Shown one piece after another: positions 56,251 through 64,000 of a stretch of 64,000 nucleotides of DNA. The stretch lies in assembly GCF_002775205.1 (NCBI RefSeq), contig NC_036460.1, forward strand, positions 868,501-932,500, written 5' to 3'. The notes under the pieces are model-generated. The model made no database searches and was not told the origin of the DNA. It saw only the letters and a program-made list of their open reading frames with translations. The translations under genes and the position numbers were made by a program. Source of the stretch: Xiphophorus maculatus. Taxonomy: Eukaryota > Chordata > Actinopteri > Cyprinodontiformes > Poeciliidae. Each line of letters begins with the position of its first letter. Within the stretch, counting starts at the first letter, position 1.

Positions 56251-56398
56251 TCATTCTGCCTCCTCTTCCTGGACAGAACCGGTTCTGATCGGGCTATACA
56301 TGGCCGCCCGCCTGTCCCAAACCGACATGGCGTCCGCCCTCTGCTCCACCAGCGCCATGGTAACCGTTAGTGACATTATCCAGATTAATCCAGACACA
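56251..56398 (-). CDS. Possible last coding exon of a convergent gene
   Basis: On the minus strand an acceptor GGAATCTGCAG (ending 56399) opens a frame reading VSGLIWIMSLTVTMALVEQ, then RADAMSVWDRRAAMYS, and ending EEEAE before TGA (56253-56251). The first part is hydrophobic, like the end of a membrane helix, and the end is acidic. I do not recognise the protein. No upstream exon was found in the remaining 7.6 kb. It would converge with tmem87b, with stops about 470 bp apart. A chance frame is a real possibility. Confidence 0.25.
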
Positions 56399-58298
56399 CT
56401 GCAGATTCCAGGCAGGAATGATCCCGGTGGATCATCGGACCTCCTGGGAAAATGAAACTTTATGGAAAAACATAAATGATCCGAACGGAACCGGCCGGAC
56501 GGCAGGAAGCAGGCAGAGCAGATCAACAGATCCAAAACTTCATGGCTGGAAACACGATTTAGTTTTTACTTCCAAAAAGAAAACTGATCTGAAAAATAGT
56601 GGCAAAAATCTGCAAAGGAGGAAAAACTTTATTCTTAGCTCGGCTCTGAGGACTCTAGCCTCTTCCCCCTTTACTCTGCCACCTGTAAATAAAGCCCAGT
56701 GTGTCTGACGCCCCCTGCTGGAGGGCCATCTGTAAAGTCTTTTAGAACATGGCAGTTTAGCAAACGCCGCATTTATGTTTGTGATGGTAGGACAGAAAGT
56801 TGTGAACCTGAACTCCAGATGACCTTAAAATGTGTCTAATGGTTGTCATGGAGACCGCCCGATGCGAGGCGTGAAGATGTTTTCACTTCATCACTGTGAG
56901 CAGCAACCGGGTCTCTGGCCCAGTTTCATTATTGCTCTGAAACCTATTGTTTATTATTATTTATTGTATAATTTATGCACAATTTTAATTTGTTTAATAA
57001 AAAAAATTGGATAAAAATTAGCTTATTTTAACCTAATTCAGGCACACTTACATTATATAATGTTGACTAATTCACTAATGCTTTAGAAAATGTTAGAATA
57101 TTGACTCATTTTGCTGATTAGTGATAAATGAATTACAGGGTTTAGAAGCCCAGTGTATCAGAAGCCTGGCAGCCCGCCATGCTTTGCTTGTAGTCTTTCT
57201 TTCAGAGGAGCGTTGAGGAGAGATGAGAATGATTTAAATGTGTGAACAAACAATTATGTGTTGTTTCCATCTCATCTCGCTGCCCAGCGTGTGGCGCTGT
57301 CTGCGCTGTAAAGTTCATGTCTGTGTCCCGGTTGGTCAGAGCGTTAGCGGTTAACGAACCAACGCTAATCTCATCATGCAGGTTCAGCCTGTGAGGAGCT
57401 TCACGCTGGTTTTATATTATTTTATTATTATTTTTATATAATTTTTCTGGTTACACGAAGCACCAACCCATAACAAATGTTTTGTCCACTTAGTCAGAGT
57501 TAATGAGGGCGGAGATCTGAGAAACTGAAGCAACCAAAACAGTTTCTGTGGCTCTTATTAAAACTCAACAGACAGAAATGTTAGAGCTGCTAAAGCCACA
57601 TTAGCAGCATTGAATTAAATCTCAGTTTGTTGCTCATCTCTGCTCAGTGCAGCAGATTGAACTCATCCTGCAGGGCCGGTCCAAGGCTGCATGAGGCCTG
57701 GGGCAGAATCTGACCTAGGGGCCCCTCTTGCTGCTAAAACCATCAGCACCTCTAACAGCTTCTGGGTTGGATTTAATCTGGGAGAGAGAGAGTAGATTAA
57801 CTGGCCAACCTGAAAACAATCAGTTATAATTACAGTTTATTCATTTGTATTTGTGAACAAACAGCTCAAACTCACAGCATCAGATTGTTGCTATGGTAAC
57901 AAGACAATCTAACTATGAAGATTGTTCTTTGATCTTTTACAAAGTAAACTTACCAGCTCCTTAAAATCTTACATTTAAATGTTAAACAATTTAAAATCTT
58001 TTAATTTATGCTGAAACCATTAAATCAAATTCAGCAGCTTTGATCATCTCAATAAATAAATGTTACATTTATGTATCTGTGATACACCATAAAGTGGGAG
58101 AATTTAATTATCACTTGGTGATAGTCCAGAAAATCTGTTTAAGAAAATATACGCCACCACACAGAAATTAATAGTATTGCAACTAATTACATATATGGGT
58201 TTTAAAAGAAAAAGAAAAAGAAAAAAAAAAGGGTAACGAAGGTTCGGGCAACGTCTCACCAGGAGACCGGAGTTGAGGAGCCCCGGCCCTCGCTCTTC

Positions 58299-59114
58299 AG
58301 ACAGAGTTTGGGGAAGAAGACGGCGGTTGTCCTTTCTTTCTCTCACTGACTGTTCGTCATTACAGGTTAGTAGTGTGAAGCTGGTGAGGGCTGCCCCCCC
58401 TTTAAAAATGTGGAGTAACAATGTATATGTGGATATGATTTGTAATTTGATTGATAGATGTGCTGAAACATTGAAAATAAATAAAGAAAAAAAGGATTTG
58501 TTAGGATCGCAGTTAGCTACATTTTAGCTACAACGGTCCCATAACGGCCGTTTTTAGCTCCGTTCCACTCCCCGATTAAACATTGGTACCCTGAGATACA
58601 TTGTGTTGTTTTATCTGTTAAAAAGGAGTTATTATTATTATTATTATGATTATTGTTATTATTATTATTATTATTATGATTATTGTTATTATGATTATTG
58701 TTTTTATTATTATTACTATAGACTTTACTTTTTCTCCCTTGCTATGTAATCAATTAAACTGTAGTTTATTCAGTCGGACAGTAGTTATTGAAAACACATT
58801 AGAGCGAGCTTAAGGTTTTGTCCATTATTACATCTCCCTCTTGCAGTATTCAACATAATTAATCCTCTTATTTGAGAAATGGTTTTTTTAATGTATATCG
58901 CTGCACTCTGGATTGATTGGTGAGAGTTGATACCTTTTTACACAGGTGAAGGCTGTGTGTGGTTTTTTGTAGCAGAAGAAAGGACACAGGAATGTGATTG
59001 TTCTAGGAAATGTTAATAATTTCATAATTTCAATAATTTGTAATAAAGACAGAGTTTGGGGAAGAAGACGGCGGTTGTCCTTTCTTTCTCTCACTGACTG
59101 TTCGTCATTACAGG
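58299..59114 (+). repeat. 68-bp direct repeats around a 680-bp non-coding segment
   Basis: The same 68 bases (starting AGACAGAGTTTGGGGAAGAA, ending TCGTCATTACAGG) occur at 58299-58366 and 59047-59114 with no difference that I can see. AATAAA overlaps the start of the second copy. This is the layout of R-U5 and U3-R-U5 ends of an LTR element, but the text before the two copies differs, so the first would lack its U3. No coding region lies between them. Confidence 0.5.
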
Positions 59115-62100
59115 CTCTCCAAGATCAAGGGAAAGTAGAAAGTCTTCAGAAGAAGAAAAAAAACGGAAAAACAAAACAAAACATCATTTGTTATATTTGT
59201 CACTATAAGTAGAGACGAGTAACATATCTGTGCTAAAATATCATCATTTATGGCCCCTGAAGCCCTGGGGGCCCGATGGAGCTGCTGACTTCATTTGGAT
59301 TAAACAGAAGTGAAAATAATTGATATTCATTTTAATTGTATTTTTGATTAATTGTTTTTTTTTAAGACAAGTAATTACCCAGTAATATTTTACATTTCCT
59401 GTCAACTTAACATCTTTTAATACAAAAACATGGCGGACGCCTCGGCGTCCCGACCGCCGGGCTCAGCAGGTTTACTGGGGGAAACTCTGAATTAATAAGA
59501 GAATATACGTATTTTTGTTTTTGTTGCAAATTAAACATGAACGAGTCGTCAGTCCAACTTCTGGACTAAATCTAATCAGATCGGATATTTCCACTTCAAC
59601 TTCTCTGTAGTTTTTTAATGACTTCATCCTCTCTTTACCTTCTAAAAACTTTCAAATATTTAAAATAAAGATTACCTGGATGCTGAAAATATGAGCTGAA
59701 ACTTCTTTTTCTCACTTCTTAGAAATAGAAACCAGATTTAGGTCACTTTTAAAATTTGTGGACTGCACAAAATCAGCCCAGGAGCCACAAATGGCCCCCT
59801 GGCCACCCTTTGAACACCCTGGACTTAAATCCGTTGCTTTGCTTTAAAGTTCTCTAGTTGTTCCGGGTTTGGTTCAGAGAAGTTTGAGTTAGAAAAGTAA
59901 AATATTAATTTAAAACGCTCTTAAGTCACATGTTGCAGGAAATCAAAAAGGTGTTTTTAGCTGTCTGTGAATTTGGTAGAATTATGAATGAATATTTTTA
60001 AAGATGAATTAACGTTTCCAAAGTGAGAGCGGCAGGAATGTCTTCGCTTCTCTCAGCAGCAGTTTCAGTAACACTGGAGGGAAGTTGCAGATGAATTTCC
60101 GAGCTGTCATAAATCCATCGTAATCCAGCAGGCAGATTGTTGATCATATTATAATCAGGCATCATGTTTTGGTGAGCAGCGCCGGATTAAAGGATTGTTC
60201 CTCATGTTTGTCTAAAATAAATCTGCTGAACCTTTTCAGCTCAAATCCTTTAGAGGACTGAGGCTCATTTTTTATTTCTATAAAAGGACCAAACTAATTC
60301 ATATCTATTGTTTTCATTACATAAAGAAAACAGCAGCAGATAAAAGGTGTGAAGCGTCTGGCATGTGGAGCTGCAACATCCCATAATACTCACAGATCTT
60401 CTTCAGTACAAAGGAATCTCGCCTCACTCCGCCCATTACGTAACGGGATTATTGATACGCAGATTAGCGGCCGACCAATCGGAACAGGCCCCGCCCCCAA
60501 ACAGAAACACACCGAGTGACTTGCAGTTTAGTTGTTAGATTTTAGTCTTTATTTTTCTATCTTTTTCTTGACAATTTGCTAGCAGACATGTGAAAACTTG
60601 GACCAACAAAACATTATCATCGTTATCATTATTATTGTTGCTTTTTATTGTTTTATTAATTACAGCATATTGTCAGATGTAACAGTGAGAAGATGGCGTT
60701 TTAAAAAACAAAGAATCAAAAACCAAACAGGAAAACAAGAAGAAAGAAACATTTTGACTTTAGTAATCAAAGCTGTTTTGCTTTTCTTTTTATTCCATAT
60801 ACACAATAAAACAGTCTAAAACATTAAACACACAGAGCTGAAGACGGTGCAGTGGTGGGGGGCAGTCCTCATCTACTGGGAGCAATGGGAAGACTGGGGC
60901 TGAGGGAGGGGACTACAAACAAAACTGGTCGTCAATATAAAACTAAGAGTCTTTTTTCTTCTTTTGTTTTTTGTTTCCTTCACATTTAAATCCACCAATC
61001 AGACGTCGGCAGTGATTGAGGTGGGGAGGAGCTAAAGGAGGGTTTTTTACATTTCTGCGTTTTCTTTTCTCTCGTAGACATTATAAAATCTCACAGACAA
61101 GCAAAGAAAAAGTTAAAAAAACAGGATGCACGTTTAGTCTGCATGACCCGGGCGACGGATGAAGGTGGGGTGAATTATTGCTTTCTGAGGAAGTATTTTT
61201 ACTTCTCATCTACATGAATTGCATCCCTCTCATTCGCTCCGACTGTCTCTCACCGTGGTGATCTGTTTACGTGATTGCTCCGATTATTCGGGAGGAAGAG
61301 GAGGGATGGAGGGAGGAGAAGGAGGAGGAAGAGTTGGGGGCGGGGCTCAGAGCTCCTTGCTCAGCGAATCCCGGGCAGTTTTAATCCTCTTTGTTTGGCC
61401 TCACACGTTTCCCGCCTTTTTGTCTGGCAAATGATAACAAAAGAGATTGAAAAAATGTATTAAAATAGAATAAAAGCAGTCATACAAAAAGATTAGATGT
61501 GAGTTTAGTGGTTTAGTACAGATGTCGGTCTCTAGTGTTGTTAGTTTTTTAGTGTTAAAGGAAACAGAAAGAAAAACCAGCATGGAGGATTATCATCACA
61601 TTCAGCATGAAGAGCAGCGTCTGAATCGGCTTCTCTCCTTTTATTCATCACTTCAGAGAAACAAGCCTCAGCCTGAAATCTGACCAAGTTTAGATCCTGA
61701 CAGAAAAATAAACCTGAGATGACAGAAGTCTGAACTCTGTTCAATAATTCACTGATCAATTCACTACAAACTAACCATGCGGGTGCAGCTAGTCAGCTAT
61801 TAACTATTTATTGATGCACTTATCAATCTTGATGTCCCATTGAAAAGCTTTCTTCTTTCAACATAAACACTGAGCTAACTATATGAGCTGGTTAGCTATT
61901 TAAATCTAACAACTAGTAGCTACGTTTAGGTGCTGAAACTCTTGAAAAGCTCTTGTGACACTTTAATGTCACATTGATCGACTCTTTTGATGTCCTTCAC
62001 TGCAGACGCAAAGCTAACTACGTAAGTTAGGACTAGTTAGCTAGTTACAGCTAACCTCTTGCTGCTGAGTGCGAGGCCTGGAAGGTTTTAAAAGACTTAT

Positions 62101-62504
62101 TTTTAAAAGGCTAATTTTGATTTAGATTTTTCTCATCTGTTGATGTGACTTTAATTTTCTTTCCTTCATTAAAAAGTGGAGTACCACAACTTCAGCTATT
62201 TAGCTTGCTAAAGCTAACAGCTATGTAGTTAATTCAACTACCATAAGATGTTTAGCAAGCCTTTGTTAATATCAGATCAGTCTTTGATCGACTTGCGTTT
62301 CCCTTTCAAATATTCAGATTTTTTTTCTATAGATCTAAATATTAAGCTAAAGATTGTTAGCTAGTTGAATGTAACTGCTACCAGTTCATTTTAACTGATG
62401 GAAGATTGTGAATAAAGCTTTAATTTTGACCGCCAATGACAGCTTGATGGTCACAGCTAGTTAGCTATTTACAGCTAGCAGCTACTGGCACCTGGAAGCT
62501 CTAG

Positions 62505-62724
62505 TCCAGGAGTCTCAAACTCCAGTCCTCGGGGGCCAGTGTCCCGCAGCTTTTAGATGTGCCTCTGCTGCACCACCTGAATAGAATAATTAGGTCATTA
62601 AGGTTCTGGAGAACTGATCTACACAAGGAGGAGGAATGAAGCCGTTTCATTCCAGTGTTTTGTACCTGTGGCTCATCTAAAACCTGCAGGACAGCGACTG
62701 GAGGACTGGAGTTTGACACCTGGA
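62505..62724. mobile_element. hAT-like MITE, copy 2, with 8-bp target duplication
   Basis: Inverted ends are TCCAGGAGTCTCAAACTCC at the left and GGAGTTTGACACCTGGA at the right. Perfect AGCTCTAG flanks at 62497-62504 and 62725-62732 form an 8-bp target duplication, the size used by hAT elements. The interior is about 95% the same as the copy at 39156-39376 by eye. No protein is encoded. Confidence 0.85.
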
Positions 62725-64000
62725 AGCTCTAGAAGGAAGATCAACTATAAAAACAGTCTGCAGTTGTACATCTAATGATTTCAATAAATCAAAACGTTTT
62801 TTCTGAGGTAAAGTTTGTCATGGAAGAAGACTTAGGAAGAAAACCAAACAAATAACGTACAGCTATCTGAACTATTTCTGGATTGCAGCTTTGCCTGGAA
62901 CACCAGCCAACAATATGAAAAACTGAGTGTAATCTTTGTTTTTCTAACTTCATTCACTTTAATTCAGCTTCAAGAAGCTTTACAAACAGCCAACTAACTC
63001 AGCATTTGCCCAAGTTAACCCGGTACTTGAGTCTGGAGTGGAGGATTTATGTTTTTCAGGAATGACAATCGTTCCTTCAGACTGTTGTTGTCTCTTTGCT
63101 GTCAAAGTCAGTACAACGAAGGGAAGCTAGTTCTGCTCTTACATCTCCGACCTGGAGGGTAAAATGCCCTTTTAATTGATTTAAAATAATAACTTGTATC
63201 TGAATGCTGTAGATTCTCTCCTGTTTGGTGTACAAATAGAGAAAATACATCATGAAACGTTGCAACATCTGCAGGTTGGGACAGAACAAAGTTACAGAAA
63301 CAGCTAAACCCCTTTAGCAACACGTCACTAACAGCCTGCGGGAAACGTTGCTGCAGCGCCGGCTGAGCATGTTGGGATGAAAGCAGGCGCCGCTGGACGG
63401 CGAGCCGCGCGCAGCAGTCTGAATGGAGAGGAGGTGACAACCATAATAATGGAGGAAGGTCAGAGGTCGCCCTGAGCAGGTGGCAACCACAGAAAAGCTT
63501 CAAAAACGGAGCGCCGAGTCGGCGGAAAGGAACGCGCTCCCTCAGCAGACCTCACAGAGTGACGGAAACGTTTGGCTAGTTTGTGTTTTCAGACCGTTTG
63601 CTGTCAGTCAGAAGCCGCTGTTTCTGTTTGAACGACTTCCTGAGAAAAAAGCTTCCTGTGGTCTGAAAGCTGCTGCCGGCGCCGGAGTCTGGCTTCCATC
63701 AGCAGCTGTTTCTGTCCATCACCTTTAGCTGCTCTGAGGTTAGCCAACTTAGCATAAAGACTGGATAGCGTCCAGGTTAGCCTAGCTTAGCATAAAGACT
63801 GGATAGTATGGTGACCAAATGTCCGTATTTCACGTCCTGTCCCGGGCGTCCCGGGTTTTTTTTAGAAAGTGAGGAAATGTCCTGTTTTTTTAAATTTCCT
63901 TCATTGGACCATTAAATTTACAGGCACTAGGGCCCTGCGCTGCATGTCACGTAATCCCTGAGCTGCATCAGTGCGGGCAGCCATGTTCTTAATCAGAAGA

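Larger units (their letters stand above)
56400..64000. other. Right flank, intergenic, mostly unassigned
   Basis: No supported gene was found on either strand in 7.6 kb, apart from the pieces listed separately. There are ATT-type microsatellites near 58630-58720, A-rich and GA-rich tracts, and GCTAGC/GTTAGC-rich text at 61.8-62.5 kb. Around 57670-57730 and 59245-59280, GGGGCCC-containing stretches look like DNA-transposon debris. Confidence 0.5.

Overview
The window is vertebrate, almost certainly teleost fish. Small exons with clean GT-AG junctions encode vertebrate genes (tmem87b, capns1, a SNAP25/23-family gene). They sit among fish-type mobile elements: a giant OTU/endonuclease Helitron (Helentron), Rex3-type RTE LINE, RNase H LINE, tRNA-derived SINE, and Tc1-, hAT- and piggyBac-like debris. 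Minisatellites are abundant. Species cannot be told from the sequence. All gene models were spliced by eye from reading frame, splice consensus and remembered family sequences; no search was run.

Layout. (1) 0.6-3.1 kb, + strand: an unrecognised three-exon gene for a 127-residue acidic coiled-coil protein. (2) 4.2-5.5 kb: 3' end of an RNase H LINE with one in-frame stop. (3) 5.5-19.3 kb, + strand: an apparently intact Helitron gene. The 8.6-kb reading frame at 10646-19249 is only its last exon. Eleven short upstream exons (7406-9782) join it in frame and add an SGNH-hydrolase-like module. The predicted 3298-residue protein carries, in order: SGNH-like, two herpes-tegument-type cysteine-protease-like units, two OTU units, an 18-residue repeat, Cys-rich region, HUH/Y2 Rep, Pif1-like helicase and LINE-type endonuclease. 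(4) 19.3-24.9 kb: non-coding repeats, hairpins and palindromes. (5) 24.97-28.3 kb, - strand: N-terminal half of a SNAP25/23-family gene with two tandem alternative exons; its C-terminal SNARE half was not found. (6) 30.96-39.6 kb, - strand: complete capns1 (calpain small subunit, ten coding exons, 216 aa). (7) 42.5-44.1 kb, - strand: degraded Rex3-type LINE. (8) 44.8-56.2 kb, + strand: complete tmem87b (563 or 559 aa). (9) 56.2-64 kb: mostly unassigned intergenic DNA with a MITE, a duplicated 68-bp segment and one weak candidate exon.

Main discovery. tmem87b has two tandem, same-phase versions of one membrane-segment exon (51064-51141 and 51382-51447). Each has a GT-AG-type acceptor upstream and an AT-AC (U12-type) donor ATATCC downstream. 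The next exon has a U12-type branch site and an AC end. A U12 donor cannot pair with a U2 acceptor, so the two exons cannot be joined to each other: mutual exclusion is built into the splice-site types. One version resembles human TMEM87B at this position, the other TMEM87A. The SNAP-family gene independently has a tandem exon pair of equal phase, the known SNAP25 exon 5a/5b arrangement, but with altered palmitoylation cysteines.

Second discovery. In the Helitron protein each duplicated protease-type unit seems to have one copy with its catalytic residues and one that lost one: a His is replaced by Gly in the first tegument-type copy, and the Cys by Ser in the second OTU. This suggests an enzyme plus pseudoenzyme layout acting on ubiquitin-like substrates.
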